Shown here: in pieces, positions 8,686-17,516 of the stretch
Layout: each line of letters opens with the position of its first letter
Position numbering within the stretch: position 1 is the stretch's first letter
Notes under the pieces: generated by a model
Told to the model about the DNA's origin: nothing
Database searches by the model: none
Seen by the model: the letters and a program-made list of their open reading frames with translations, nothing else
Program-made: the position numbers and the translations under genes
From: Eggerthellales bacterium
GTDB taxonomy: Bacteria > Actinomycetota > Coriobacteriia > Coriobacteriales > Eggerthellaceae
Direction: 5' to 3'
Length of the DNA: 64,000 nucleotides
Assembly (NCBI GenBank): GCA_029225085.1
Contig: JAQXVU010000085.1
Location: 41,003 to 105,002, forward strand

Positions 8686-8796
8686 TTCTACGGCAGTTTG
8701 TCTAAAATCCAGGACTTCTTCCATGGATGTTAACCATAGAAGGGTAAGCGAACCGAAAGGGGTTTCACATAGAGGCAGAGGGTGTCGGTTTACCAC

Positions 8797-10005
8797 CTAC
8801 GCCGTAACCTCGGGCTGCTCGCCATGCAGACGGTTGTCGTTATGCTCCCGATCATGGCCCTTGAACAAGGTGTAGGACGTGTAGCCCGTCAGGTAAGCCA
8901 AGCACAGCACCCACAGCACGATGTTCACGTAAGGGATCTGAGAAAGCAGCGACAGAACCACCGAACCCAAGATGGCCTTCTGGTACGAACCCAGCTTTCC
9001 CGGAATCAGCAGGCCCAGCGAAGCGCCCGTGAAGGGCACTGCCACTACCAGTGCCAAGAAGAACAGGAACAGCAGGGCAATAGAGACAGGCAGGGTGAAC
9101 ATCAGCACCAGGCAGAAGACGATGAGCACCGGAATGCCCACAACGCAGGCAATGCCGCATACCGCCAACTTGCCGGGCATGGTCCTCCACATTCTGTTGG
9201 CCTCGCGGATCTTATGACCGAATGCCCAGTTGGCAATGGCTGCCATAATCGCAAATCCCACCAGGGTGAACAAAGCGCCACCAATCTGGAAGAAGGGCGC
9301 CACGAAGGAGCGCAAAGCGTCCAGCTGCTCGATAGTGCCGCCGTTTTCCTGGGTGGTGTCAATTGCAGCAACCGAAGCGGTAGAAGGAATGTCCACATTC
9401 TGGCCGGAGCGCACCTTCAGCGTGCCAGTAATCACCGCATGAGGGCCCACCGTGATGCTTTGAGCACTCACCACCGCATCGCCATTCACCACGCCATCGA
9501 TGACCAAGCTCTGGCCATACAGATACACATAATCCGCCGTACCCTGGTAGGTAAGGCTGTCACCGCTGTAGCAGTACACGCCCTTGGCCTGGGTCATAGC
9601 GCCAACGGTCACGTCATAGCCAATCAGGGAGGCCATGCCCCCGATCTCGGCATTCTGCAAATTCAGGCGCCCAGCAGCGCAACGCAGATCACCTGAAACC
9701 TGGGAGTCTTCCAGATCGAGATTGCTGCCGCCACCAAGGAGATCGTTCTGCACCAGGCAATTCTTCATAGAGGAGCTGCCGAAGACCCAGAGCAGGTCGC
9801 CCTTCACCAAAGCGTTGGTAAGGGTCTGGTCGAAAGACATCACCGAACCTGCGCTGTCCCCCTTCACTTCAAGAAGCTTATCCTCTTGCAAATCGAGAGA
9901 GGCAGCCTGGGCAGACAAGGGCAGGGAAAGAGGCATCAACGCGAGAACAAGGCTCAACAGAACAGCGGCCACCCGGCCCCAGCGTCCCATACATGCGTCA
10001 GTCAT
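8797..10005 (-). CDS. Exported polymer-forming (bactofilin-like) domain protein with C-terminal membrane helices
   Basis: 402 residues. A signal peptide (GRVAAVLLSLVLALMPLSLP, cleavage probably after AQA) is followed by a beta-rich stretch of short repeats typical of bactofilin/polymer-forming domains (...VKGDLLWVFGSS..., QVSGDLRCAAGRLNL..., IDGVVNGDAVVSAQSITVG..., VITGTLKVRSG; about residues 30-210). Then come four or five hydrophobic helices (about 245-390) and a charged tail. The arrangement suggests an extracytoplasmic beta-solenoid anchored to the membrane. Start at 10005 is preceded by GAGGGGG. The exact function is unknown; similar proteins are usually annotated only as polymer-forming cytoskeletal. 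Confidence 0.7.
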   Translation of the reverse strand: MTDACMGRWGRVAAVLLSLVLALMPLSLPLSAQAASLDLQEDKLLEVKGDSAGSVMSFDQTLTNALVKGDLLWVFGSSSMKNCLVQNDLLGGGSNLDLEDSQVSGDLRCAAGRLNLQNAEIGGMASLIGYDVTVGAMTQAKGVYCYSGDSLTYQGTADYVYLYGQSLVIDGVVNGDAVVSAQSITVGPHAVITGTLKVRSGQNVDIPSTASVAAIDTTQENGGTIEQLDALRSFVAPFFQIGGALFTLVGFAIMAAIANWAFGHKIREANRMWRTMPGKLAVCGIACVVGIPVLIVFCLVLMFTLPVSIALLFLFFLALVVAVPFTGASLGLLIPGKLGSYQKAILGSVVLSLLSQIPYVNIVLWVLCLAYLTGYTSYTLFKGHDREHNDNRLHGEQPEVTA

Positions 10006-10119
10006 ACATGCCCCCTCTAGCACGGTAAAAGCTTCGCGACCCGACTGCTGTAGGCGCGAGTCCGGAACGGTTGCGCCTGCCAACCCGACCAGGTCACTGT
10101 GGAAGTTACGTCAGGCTCA

Positions 10120-10977
10120 TCATACCTGATGCCCGCTGACGATGTGCACCTCGCCCCAGGACACGGGCTGCACCACCTCTGATGAGGTGCGCAGCAAAAG
10201 ACGCGCCTGGTCATCGAAGCCTTCCACCACACCAGCGGAAAGCTGATCATCGACGGTGTTGCGCAGGGAAATCTCCTTCCCCACCAGCGAAGAGCGCCCC
10301 TCGTAGGCTTGCCGCAAGGCACCGAAGCCCTCTTCGGCCCAAATGTCGTAGATCTGGAAGAAGTTGCGCAGCAGCGCCTGCAACATGGCGGTGGCAAGCT
10401 CGCGCTGAGCAGCCGTCAGATCGGTGCCGGCGATGCGGTCGTCGCGCAGCAACAGGTCAGCCACATATGCAGGGGTGTTCTTGCCCCCAACCTCCATTGC
10501 GCCAGCTGGCTGAAAGAGATTAATGCCGATGCCCACGCAAAGGCTCGTGCCCACCGCCTCGACGGTCATGCCGCACAGCTTGCCCTGAGCGCAAACCACA
10601 TCGTTGGGCCACTTAATAAGCGGGGCGCAAGGCATGGTCTGGCAGGAGAGCCCCGAAGCCATAAGTACGTCATCGATGGCCCGCGCCACCGCAAGGCCCG
10701 TCGCGGGGGCAAGGCTGGGCATCTGGGCCAGGTCCTTTCCCGGCTTCACGAACAGCGAGGTGTACAGACCGCCCACCGGGCTTACCCATACACGGCCCTG
10801 CCTGCCATAACCACCCTCCTGCTTCAGGGCGGAAATCACCAGCCCCGGCTCCTCACCAGCGCGAATGGCCTCCTTAACAAGGAGGTTCGTAGAGGAGACG
10901 GAACCGCGGCAGGATACACGAAGCCCCTTGCGGGGCACGGCGGACAAAACCGCTTCTTCACACAAGGGGCTGATCAT
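10120..10977 (-). CDS. birA: Biotin--[acetyl-CoA-carboxylase] ligase (class I, no HTH)
   Basis: 285 residues. BPL/LplA catalytic domain: STNLLVKEAI, the biotinoyl-AMP loop GGYGRQGRVWVSPVGGLYTS (GRxGR-type), IKWPNDVV and GIGINLF. A short SH3-like C-terminal domain follows (VDDQLSAGVVEGFDDQARLLL). There is no N-terminal winged helix, so it is a class I enzyme that attaches biotin to carboxylase BCCP domains but should not repress transcription. I start at 10977, with GGGAAG upstream; longer frames lack a ribosome site. It lies downstream of folP-folK and upstream of the bactofilin-like gene. Confidence 0.92.
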   Translation of the reverse strand: MISPLCEEAVLSAVPRKGLRVSCRGSVSSTNLLVKEAIRAGEEPGLVISALKQEGGYGRQGRVWVSPVGGLYTSLFVKPGKDLAQMPSLAPATGLAVARAIDDVLMASGLSCQTMPCAPLIKWPNDVVCAQGKLCGMTVEAVGTSLCVGIGINLFQPAGAMEVGGKNTPAYVADLLLRDDRIAGTDLTAAQRELATAMLQALLRNFFQIYDIWAEEGFGALRQAYEGRSSLVGKEISLRNTVDDQLSAGVVEGFDDQARLLLRTSSEVVQPVSWGEVHIVSGHQV

Positions 10978-11077
10978 GTTCTTCCCTTTCTGGGGATATC
11001 GCGACTGCGGGCAAGTCTTGGCATCTAGCGCCGCAAACGGATCCCGGCACAACTACGGCAGACAGGCCTTCGCGAAC

Positions 11078-11156
11078 GCGAGACATAAACCCGTCATGCC
11101 AACGCAAGGCCGCGAACCCGCCTTGCAAATGCAAGGCCAAACTCGCTATGCCTGCT
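11078..11156. repeat. Three degenerate 26-27 bp tandem repeats overlapping the folP-folK stop
   Basis: Units at 11078-11103, 11104-11130 and 11131-11156 share a GC(A/G)AGGCC..AACCCGYC.TGCC pattern. The last unit contains the folP-folK stop codon (11146-11148) and its final codons, so the array looks like imperfect copies of the gene's 3' end. Confidence 0.5.
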
Positions 11157-12471
11157 GAGCGCTCTTATAGGGATGGGCCTCGCCAACAGCGACGTTGTCA
11201 GCGGTTACTTCCACATTGTTAGCCAGGATGTGACCGGGCAGGATATCGTTCAGGGGGCTCACCACGAAATCGCGCTCGAGCATGAGAGGGTGAGGCAGCT
11301 TCAGGATATCAAGGTCGGAGACATAGCCCTGGTAATCGAGGATATCGAGGTCACAGGTGCGAGGGCCATTGGCCTTCTCGCGGACGCGGCCCAGGCTGTC
11401 CTCGATGGTATGCAGGTAGTTCAGCAGCTCCTGAGGAGGCAGACCCGTGCGCAGCAGCACCACGGCGTTGATGAAGGGGTCCTGGTTCTCCTCATAGGCA
11501 GGGGCAGACACGTAGAAGGGGGAGATATCGATGAGCAAGGTGTCGGGCATGACGCACATGTCGCCGATGGCCTTGTTCAGCTGGGCGATGATGCCCTCCT
11601 GCTCCTCGCCTTCGTTAGCCACCAGAGCAAGGTTGCCGCCAATGCCGATGAGGGCATAGGGGCGCAGGTCGTTCAGAGCTTCGCGGGTGACCTTCACGTT
11701 GTGGGTGCGCACGATAGAAGCGCCCAGCTCGCAGCCCAGCAGGGCCTCGGCGGCGGAAGCAGCATCGCGTTTCAGAGGATCCTCGATGTCGTACACGTAG
11801 CCCACGTAGCTCTTGCGGGATGCAGCCACCATGACGGGATAGCCCATATGGCGGAACTCGTGCAGGTTGCGCATGAGCTCGACGGTCTGCTTCTTGGTCT
11901 TGCCAAAGCCGGGACCCGGGTCGATGCAGATGCGGTTGTGAGCGATACCGGCTTCTTCCAGCTCAGCGCAGCGAGCCTTCAGCGCATCGTAGACGTCGTT
12001 TACCACGTCGTTGTACTGAGGGTCGTCCTGCATGGTGGCAGGCTCACCCTGCATGTGCATGACCACCAGGCCAGCATCGCAGTTCTTGGCGACCTCTACC
12101 ATGGCGGGGTCACGGAAGCCGGACACGTCGTTGATGATGAGAGCGCCAGCCTCTACCGCGGCCTGAGCCACGGGAGCATGTCGGGTGTCGATGCTGACGC
12201 ACACACCCTCCTCGGCAAGAGCGCGCACCACGTCGATGACACGGGAGATCTCCTCCTCGCAGGAAACGGGTGCGGAGCCGGAACGGGTAGACTCGCCTCC
12301 CACGTCGATGATGAGAGCGCCGTCTTCAATCATCTCGTGGGCGTGGTCCATTGCCTTCTGGAAGGAATTGAAGGTTCCTCCGTCAGAGAAGGAATCGGGG
12401 GTCATGTTGAGGATGCCCATGATGATGGGCATCCTGGTATCGAAAGCGTACTGAGAGCACTTCCAGATCAT
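11146..12471 (-). CDS. folP-folK: Bifunctional dihydropteroate synthase / HPPK fusion
   Basis: 441 residues, two enzymes in one chain. Residues about 14-270 are DHPS: MGILNMTPDSFSDGG, IDVGGESTRSGS, INDVSGF, VVMHMQG, DPGPGFGKTK and the final AASRKSYVG and RTHNV. Residues about 275-425 are HPPK (FolK): IGIGGNLALV, FINAVVLL, RVREKANGPRTCDLDILDY and PHPLMLERDFV. Together they pyrophosphorylate 6-hydroxymethyl-dihydropterin and condense it with pABA. FolB is not fused and not in the window. It follows ftsH by 38 bp. HPPK-DHPS fusions exist in fungi and plants in the opposite order (FolK first), so the DHPS-HPPK order is notable. Confidence 0.93.
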   Translation of the reverse strand: MIWKCSQYAFDTRMPIIMGILNMTPDSFSDGGTFNSFQKAMDHAHEMIEDGALIIDVGGESTRSGSAPVSCEEEISRVIDVVRALAEEGVCVSIDTRHAPVAQAAVEAGALIINDVSGFRDPAMVEVAKNCDAGLVVMHMQGEPATMQDDPQYNDVVNDVYDALKARCAELEEAGIAHNRICIDPGPGFGKTKKQTVELMRNLHEFRHMGYPVMVAASRKSYVGYVYDIEDPLKRDAASAAEALLGCELGASIVRTHNVKVTREALNDLRPYALIGIGGNLALVANEGEEQEGIIAQLNKAIGDMCVMPDTLLIDISPFYVSAPAYEENQDPFINAVVLLRTGLPPQELLNYLHTIEDSLGRVREKANGPRTCDLDILDYQGYVSDLDILKLPHPLMLERDFVVSPLNDILPGHILANNVEVTADNVAVGEAHPYKSAQQA

Positions 12472-12509
12472 TACGCTGGGTCCTTACTCTATAAACGTAT
12501 CGTTCTTGT

Positions 12510-14876
12510 TTACTTGTCGCTCTTGGAAGCATCGTCGGCAGCGGGAGCTGCAGCGGCTTCGTCAGCCACAGGAGCTTCGGTGGAAGCTGGGGCAGCAGGG
12601 GCCTGGTCAGCTGCAGGGGCTACTGGCTGCTCGGCGGTTGCCACAGGCTGCTCGGCAGGGACCGCTGGCTGCTCGGCAGGGGCGGCAGCTTCAGGAGCGA
12701 CGGCATCCTCGGGACGCTTGGCACCGCAGAAGCGGCAGAAGTTGCCAGCAGAGGTCATGCCGCAAGATGCGCACACCCACTCCTCAGCAGGAACAGCGGG
12801 AACCATAGCGGGAGCCTTCTGAGCCTCAACGTAATCGGGGTTGGCCACGGTGGTGGCAGCCTCATGGCGCTGACGCTGGCCCTCCTCGGACTGCTCGTGG
12901 GCGACGAACTCGTCCCAACGGTTGTCCAACAGAGCCTGGCAAGCCTCGCCATCGACAGTCTCGCGCTCAAGAAGCACCTTGGCCATGAGGTCCATCTGCT
13001 CCTTGTGGTTAACCAGGATCTCGTAAGCGCGGTCATGAGCAGTGCGCATGATCTTGGCCACCTCGTCGTCGATGCGACGGGCGGTGTCATCGGAGTAGTC
13101 CTGGGTGTTGCCATAGTCACGGCCCAGGAACACCTCATGGTTGGGCTGACCGAAGATCTGCACACCCATGTCGGTGCTGAAGCCGTACTGGGTCACCATG
13201 GCACGAGCCATCTTGGTGGCGCGCTCCAGGTCGTTGGAAGCACCGGTGGTGATGTCGTCGCAGTAGATCTCCTCTGCAACGCGACCGCCCAGGAACATAG
13301 CCAGATCGTCGAGCATCTCCTTGTAGCCGGAGAGCACCTTGTCCTCCTCGGGGATAGACAGGGTGTAGCCCAGGGCGCGACCGCGGCTGATGATAGAAAT
13401 CTTATGCACCGGATCGCCGTGCTCGAGCAAATGGCCAACCAGGGCATGACCGGACTCATGGTAGGCAATGGTGGTGCGGGTCTTCTCATCGAGCTTGCGA
13501 CCCTTGCGCTCAGGACCGGCAATGACGCGTTCCATAGACTCAGTGACTTCGTCCATAGAGATAACGGTCTTGTTGCGACGAGCGGTCAGCAGAGCTGCCT
13601 CGTTCAGCAGGTTCATGAGGTCAGCGCCGGTGAAGCCAGGAGTCAGCTGGGCGATGGCCTTCAGATCGACGTCCTTTGCCAAAGGCTTGTTCTTGGCATG
13701 AACGTTCAGAATCTTCTCACGGCCCTTCACGTCAGGAGCGTCTACCACGATCTGGCGATCGAAACGGCCAGGGCGCAGCAGTGCGGGGTCAAGGACATCG
13801 GCACGGTTGGTTGCGGCAATGAGCACCACGGAGTCGGTGGCCTCGAAGCCGTCCATCTCTACCAGCAGCTGGTTCAGGGTCTGCTCACGCTCATCATGAC
13901 CGCCGCCGAGACCGGCACCGCGCTGACGACCAACAGCATCGATCTCGTCGATGAAAATGATGGCAGGGGAAGCTTCCTTGGCTTGGGCAAACAGGTCGCG
14001 AACGCGGGATGCGCCCACGCCAACGAACATCTCGACGAAGTCGGAGCCGGAGATGCTGAAGAAGGGCACGTTGGCCTCGCCGGCAACAGCGCGAGCCAGC
14101 AGGGTCTTACCAGTACCCGGAGGGCCCACCAGCAGAACGCCGCGAGGGATCTTCGCACCAATGGCCTGGTACTTTCCGGGGTTAGCCAAGAAGTCGCGGA
14201 TCTCCTGCATCTCCTCTACTGCCTCATCGGCACCAGCGACATCGGAGAAGCGAACGTTGGGGCGCTCCTCGGCGGTCTTCTTTGCCTTGGCCTTGCCGAA
14301 GGACATCTGAGAGTTGTTGGCCTTGTTCATCTGGCTGAAGAACCAGACCATCAGCAGGATGAGGATCAGGAAGGGCAGCATAGAGAGCAACGCACTGAAG
14401 ATACCGGAGTCTACCTTCACCTGATACTTGATCTCAGGGTGGGCATCCATAAGGGCCGTCATGGCGTCGGAGCCGCCGTAGGTGGTGGTGAAGTTGCGCT
14501 CCTCACCCAGATACTGAGGAGAGATCTCGGTGGTGTTCAGGGCGCCGGCATCGGAATCCTTGCTCTTCAGCAGGGAGTTCAGGGTGTCGAAAGCGTCATT
14601 GAAGGCGCCGGAAGCCTCAGCACCAGCCGTTACGGCAGGATAGTACACGCCGGAAACGGAGTAATCGGAAGGATTGTAGGTCACCTCGCTGACGCGGCCC
14701 TGCTCTACTGCAGCGGTGAACTCGGAGGCAGCCAGAGCATCGGTCTGACGACCGCCGTTGCTGGGGTTGCCCAAGAGCATGAAGGCCAAAGCGGCAAGGA
14801 TGACGCAGGAGCAGATGGCCGACACAATGGCCGAGCGGGTGTTCTGCTGCTTCTTCTTCTGGTCTTTATCTGCCAT
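12510..14876 (-). CDS. ftsH: ATP-dependent zinc metalloprotease FtsH with C-terminal zinc ribbon
   Basis: 788 residues, longer than the usual 610-700. N-terminal TM helix (residues about 17-35), extracytoplasmic domain, second TM (about 160-180), AAA+ domain ([20 protein letters not shown], second region of homology PGRFDRQI) and M41 protease with HESGH (HExxH zinc ligands kept). After the protease comes an unusual tail: a four-Cys ribbon CASC-x8-CRFC at about residues 700-715, then about 70 residues rich in Ala, Pro, Glu and Gln ending ASKSDK. It degrades membrane and regulatory proteins. Downstream of hpt, as is typical (tilS-hpt-ftsH-folP). Confidence 0.96.
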   Translation of the reverse strand: MADKDQKKKQQNTRSAIVSAICSCVILAALAFMLLGNPSNGGRQTDALAASEFTAAVEQGRVSEVTYNPSDYSVSGVYYPAVTAGAEASGAFNDAFDTLNSLLKSKDSDAGALNTTEISPQYLGEERNFTTTYGGSDAMTALMDAHPEIKYQVKVDSGIFSALLSMLPFLILILLMVWFFSQMNKANNSQMSFGKAKAKKTAEERPNVRFSDVAGADEAVEEMQEIRDFLANPGKYQAIGAKIPRGVLLVGPPGTGKTLLARAVAGEANVPFFSISGSDFVEMFVGVGASRVRDLFAQAKEASPAIIFIDEIDAVGRQRGAGLGGGHDEREQTLNQLLVEMDGFEATDSVVLIAATNRADVLDPALLRPGRFDRQIVVDAPDVKGREKILNVHAKNKPLAKDVDLKAIAQLTPGFTGADLMNLLNEAALLTARRNKTVISMDEVTESMERVIAGPERKGRKLDEKTRTTIAYHESGHALVGHLLEHGDPVHKISIISRGRALGYTLSIPEEDKVLSGYKEMLDDLAMFLGGRVAEEIYCDDITTGASNDLERATKMARAMVTQYGFSTDMGVQIFGQPNHEVFLGRDYGNTQDYSDDTARRIDDEVAKIMRTAHDRAYEILVNHKEQMDLMAKVLLERETVDGEACQALLDNRWDEFVAHEQSEEGQRQRHEAATTVANPDYVEAQKAPAMVPAVPAEEWVCASCGMTSAGNFCRFCGAKRPEDAVAPEAAAPAEQPAVPAEQPVATAEQPVAPAADQAPAAPASTEAPVADEAAAAPAADDASKSDK

Positions 14877-14900
14877 TAGGTGTTTCTTTTCCTGTCTCTA

Positions 14901-14928
14901 CAAAAAGCGAAAAGCCCTGAGGGGCTTT
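14901..14928 (-). terminator. Terminator or attenuator between hpt and ftsH
   Basis: Stem AAAGCCC / GGGCTTT (14911-14928), followed on the minus strand by TCGCTTTTTG. It lies 5 bp past the hpt stop and 30 bp before the ftsH start, so ftsH is probably only partly cotranscribed. Confidence 0.7.
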
Positions 14929-14932
14929 CCAC

Positions 14933-15484
14933 TTACTCGTGCTTGTAAACGGATTCTTTTAGCGTACCAATATAGGGCAAGTTGCGATACCGCTCCGCAT
15001 AGTCCAGGCCATATCCCACGATAAATTCATCAGGGACCATGAAGCCGGTGTACTTGCAGTCGACATGGGCAGGAGTCGGCGTCTGCTTGTGCAGCAAGGT
15101 GGCCACCTCGATGCTCTTAGGATTGCGAGAAGCCAGCAGGTTCATGGTGTACTTCAGGGTCAGGCCGGAATCGAGGATGTCCTCAGCGATGATCACGTGG
15201 CGATCCTTGATGTCGGAATCGATGTCCTTCAGGATGCGCACCACGCCGGAGCTGCGGGTACCGCCACCGTAGGAGGAGATGGCCATGTAGTCCATCTCGA
15301 CGTTCAGGTCGATCTCGCGCACCAGGTCGGCCATGAAGATGGCAGCGCCCCTGAGCACGGAGATCATGACGATCTGCTCGCCCTCGTAATCACGGGTGAT
15401 CTCCTTACCCATCTCGCGAACGCGCTCGGCGAGCTGAGCTTCGGTGATGAGGATTCTCTCTACATCGGGATGCAGGTTATGCAT
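14933..15484 (-). CDS. hpt: Hypoxanthine phosphoribosyltransferase
   Basis: 183 residues, normal for Hpt. It salvages hypoxanthine and guanine to IMP and GMP with PRPP. The PRPP loop is VIIAEDILDSGLTL (about residues 96-109); VLRGAAIFMADLVR and VGYGLDYAERYRNLPYIG at the C-terminus are the family's pyrophosphate- and purine-binding segments. The ATG at 15484 follows GAAGAAGG. In many bacteria tilS, hpt and ftsH are adjacent, and here a run of inserted genes separates hpt from tilS. Confidence 0.95.
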   Translation of the reverse strand: MHNLHPDVERILITEAQLAERVREMGKEITRDYEGEQIVMISVLRGAAIFMADLVREIDLNVEMDYMAISSYGGGTRSSGVVRILKDIDSDIKDRHVIIAEDILDSGLTLKYTMNLLASRNPKSIEVATLLHKQTPTPAHVDCKYTGFMVPDEFIVGYGLDYAERYRNLPYIGTLKESVYKHE

Positions 15485-15521
15485 GCTGGTACCTTCTTCG
15501 TTTCGTAATTGGCTCTACGGC

Positions 15522-15607
15522 ATTCGCGACTGACGCTATGCCCTTCGTGTTCGGTGTCGTATCCCTTCGCGGTTAGCGCCATGGCTTTCGCAACGAGCGC
15601 TATGCCC
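15522..15607. repeat. Four degenerate 21-22 bp tandem repeats overlapping the aminotransferase stop
   Basis: Units at 15522-15543, 15544-15565, 15566-15586 and 15587-15607 share the pattern TTCGY....AGCGCTATGCCC. The last unit contains the aminotransferase stop codon (15600-15602), and the array fills most of the spacer to hpt. Confidence 0.65.
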
Positions 15608-16787
15608 GCTGGTAGCTGTTCATGAGAGCAGCGAAAGCAGGCTTGGAATTCTTGATGGTCTCGGAGGACACGCAGTAGCTGATGCGCACCCAGCCCTCGG
15701 AACGGAAGCAGGTGGCGGGAACCAGCAGCAGCTCGTAGTCCTTGGCGCGCTCGCAGAAGGCCTCGGAATCTGCTTCCAGAGCCTTCGTCCAGAGGTAGAA
15801 GGCGCCTTGAGGGGCAATGTACTCGTAGCCGAGCTCGTCGAGGATGCCAGTGAGCAGCTCGCGGTTGGCTCGGTATGCTTCCACATCGCTGGGCTCATCG
15901 ACGCAGGCAACCACCATCTTCTGGAAGAGGGAGGAAGCGCAAACATAGCCCAGAGCACGACCAGCTCCCTGCACTGCCAGCGTCACCTCGGCGGCGTTTG
16001 CCATCTTATTGGAAACATAGATGTAGCCGATGCGCTCACCAGGAAGGGACAAGCTCTTGGAATAGGAGTAGCAGATGATGGTGTGCTCGTAGAAGTCAGG
16101 GACAAAGGGCACCTCATCGCCGTAGGTGATCTCGCGGTAGGGCTCATCGCTGATGAGGTAGATGGGGTGGCCGAGCTCCTGCTCCTTTGCAGCCAGCATG
16201 TCGCAGAACTCAGTGAGGTTCTCGGCGCTGTAGATAGATCCCACGGGGTTGTTGGGGCTGTTGATGATCACCGCAGCGGTCTTCTCATTCACCGCTGCAG
16301 CCATAGCAGGGACATCGAGCTGGAAGTCGGAAGGACGGCAGGGAACCTCTACCATAGAGGCGCCGGCAGTTGCGGCCCACACACCGTATTCGGGGAAGTA
16401 AGGGGTAGGGACAATGACCTCGTCGCCTTCGGAGCAAACAGCGGACAAAGAGATCGCCAGGGCAGCAGCAGCGCCCGTGGTCATGTACACCTGGTCGGGC
16501 TTGGCGTCGATGCCGAAGCGACGAGCCAGGCTCTCAGCTACAGCAGCGCGAGTCTCGGCGGCACCAGCAGAAGGGGTGTAGCCGTGCAGGGCAACGGGAT
16601 CCTCTTCCCGAAGCAAGGTGGTCAGGGTCTCCGTCACCTTAGCAGGGGTGGGAACGCTGGGGTTTCCAATGCTGAAATCGAAAACCTTGTCAGCTCCTAT
16701 CTGGGCCTTTCGCTGCAACCCGTAGGCAAAGAGCTCCCTGATCTTATTGGGCTGATTGCCCAGTCCTAAGCTGCGCTGATTAAGCAT
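15600..16787 (-). CDS. Pyridoxal-phosphate aminotransferase, class I/II (aspartate/aromatic-like)
   Basis: 395 residues of fold-type I aminotransferase. FSIGNPSVPTPAKVTE and LHGYTPSAGAAETR (start), TTGAAAALAISLSAV, VPTPYFPEY, INSPNNPVGSIYS (cofactor Asn), YLISDEPYREI (Asp), and CYSYSKSLSLPGERIGY with the Schiff-base Lys in SYSKS. The C-terminal arginine region is EGWVRISYC. The substrate is not clear; the family includes aspartate, alanine and aromatic enzymes. Start at 16787 follows GAGGAACG. It sits between the XRE regulator (divergent) and hpt, and is likely an insertion into the tilS-hpt order. Confidence 0.88.
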   Translation of the reverse strand: MLNQRSLGLGNQPNKIRELFAYGLQRKAQIGADKVFDFSIGNPSVPTPAKVTETLTTLLREEDPVALHGYTPSAGAAETRAAVAESLARRFGIDAKPDQVYMTTGAAAALAISLSAVCSEGDEVIVPTPYFPEYGVWAATAGASMVEVPCRPSDFQLDVPAMAAAVNEKTAAVIINSPNNPVGSIYSAENLTEFCDMLAAKEQELGHPIYLISDEPYREITYGDEVPFVPDFYEHTIICYSYSKSLSLPGERIGYIYVSNKMANAAEVTLAVQGAGRALGYVCASSLFQKMVVACVDEPSDVEAYRANRELLTGILDELGYEYIAPQGAFYLWTKALEADSEAFCERAKDYELLLVPATCFRSEGWVRISYCVSSETIKNSKPAFAALMNSYQRA

Positions 16788-17051
16788 GTCGTTCCTCGGT
16801 TCACTCGCGCTCGGTTCACTTTATTCCAGTGGAAGAGTACCACACCCAACGGTCAAGCGCGCGCCTTGCAACAAAGCGGTTACGACAAAACGATTATGGC
16901 TGCGCAACTAGACAGAGCAGCGGACACCTTGGCGACGCCGCCAAAATACGGACATCTAGGCGAATCTCGGGGCTACTAGTTAGCAACCAATCCCCGCAGT
17001 TGTTTCTCATTTCATACAACACTCCTCCTTTGTCGAAATAGGCTTTCCGAA

Positions 17052-17285
17052 ATGATTGACGAAGAAGCGAAATACGAAGTGAAGAATGAGGTCGGCGACC
17101 GCATCAAAACGCTGCGCAAAGAGCAGGATCTGACGCAGAGCCGCTTCGCCCTCATGACCGGCATCAACCGCAGCTACCTTGCGGACATCGAGATGGGCAA
17201 CCGCAACTTCGGCATCGATACTCTCACCAAAATCGTGAAGGGCTTCGGCCTCACCTTCGAGGAGTTCTTCCGCGGAGTTAAATAG
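17052..17285 (+). CDS. Small XRE-family helix-turn-helix regulator
   Basis: 77 residues: a single HTH_3/XRE domain (GDRIKTLRKEQDLTQSRFAL, then MTGINRSYLADIEMGNRNFG) with a short C-terminal helix ending FEEFFRGVK. The size and motif resemble small repressors that control neighbouring genes or restriction systems, but there is no restriction gene here. It is divergent from the aminotransferase (264 bp apart) and convergent with maf, so autoregulation or control of the aminotransferase is plausible. The ribosome site is weak. Confidence 0.85.
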   Translation: MIDEEAKYEVKNEVGDRIKTLRKEQDLTQSRFALMTGINRSYLADIEMGNRNFGIDTLTKIVKGFGLTFEEFFRGVK

Positions 17286-17315
17286 AAAACGGCCGCAGCC
17301 TGTTCACCGCGGCCG
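17286..17315. terminator. Bidirectional terminator between the XRE gene and maf
   Basis: Stem CGGCCGC (17290-17296) / GCGGCCG (17309-17315). On the minus strand it is followed by TTTTCTATTTA, which suits maf transcription; on the plus strand it is followed by a weaker T-rich stretch. Confidence 0.55.
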
Positions 17316-17336
17316 AATCCTCTTGTTCTTCTTCCC

Positions 17337-17516
17337 CTGCGCGAGCTGAAGTTGGCTGCCGCTCTTCCACCTACGCGCGAGCTGGGGCAGCCCGCCGTCC
17401 TTCTGGCAACGCGCGAGCTGGGGGAACCTACTGCTCTTCCACCAACGCGTAAACTGAGGGAACCTACCGTTCTTCCGCCAACACGCGAGCTGGGGGAACC
17501 TACCGCTCTTCCACCA
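17337..17516. repeat. Five exact-period 36 bp tandem repeats beginning at the maf 3' end
   Basis: Units at 17337-17372, 17373-17408, 17409-17444, 17445-17480 and 17481-17516, all 36 bp, with a consensus containing ACGCGCGAGCTGGGGGAACC. The unit nearest maf contains its last four codons and stop (17500-17502), and three units repeat the in-frame sequence for ..EER-stop-like ends. Read on the plus strand the array encodes a 12-residue repeat (TRELGEPTALPP) without stops, but no credible start precedes it. Divergence rises with distance from maf. Confidence 0.9.

Noticed and set aside
12864..14879. 671-codon open frame opposite ftsH
   Set aside because: Shadow of ftsH codon usage, no ribosome site, no recognisable domain.
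17337..17516. CRISPR array (36 bp repeats)
   Set aside because: The units are directly adjacent without spacers and there are no cas genes.
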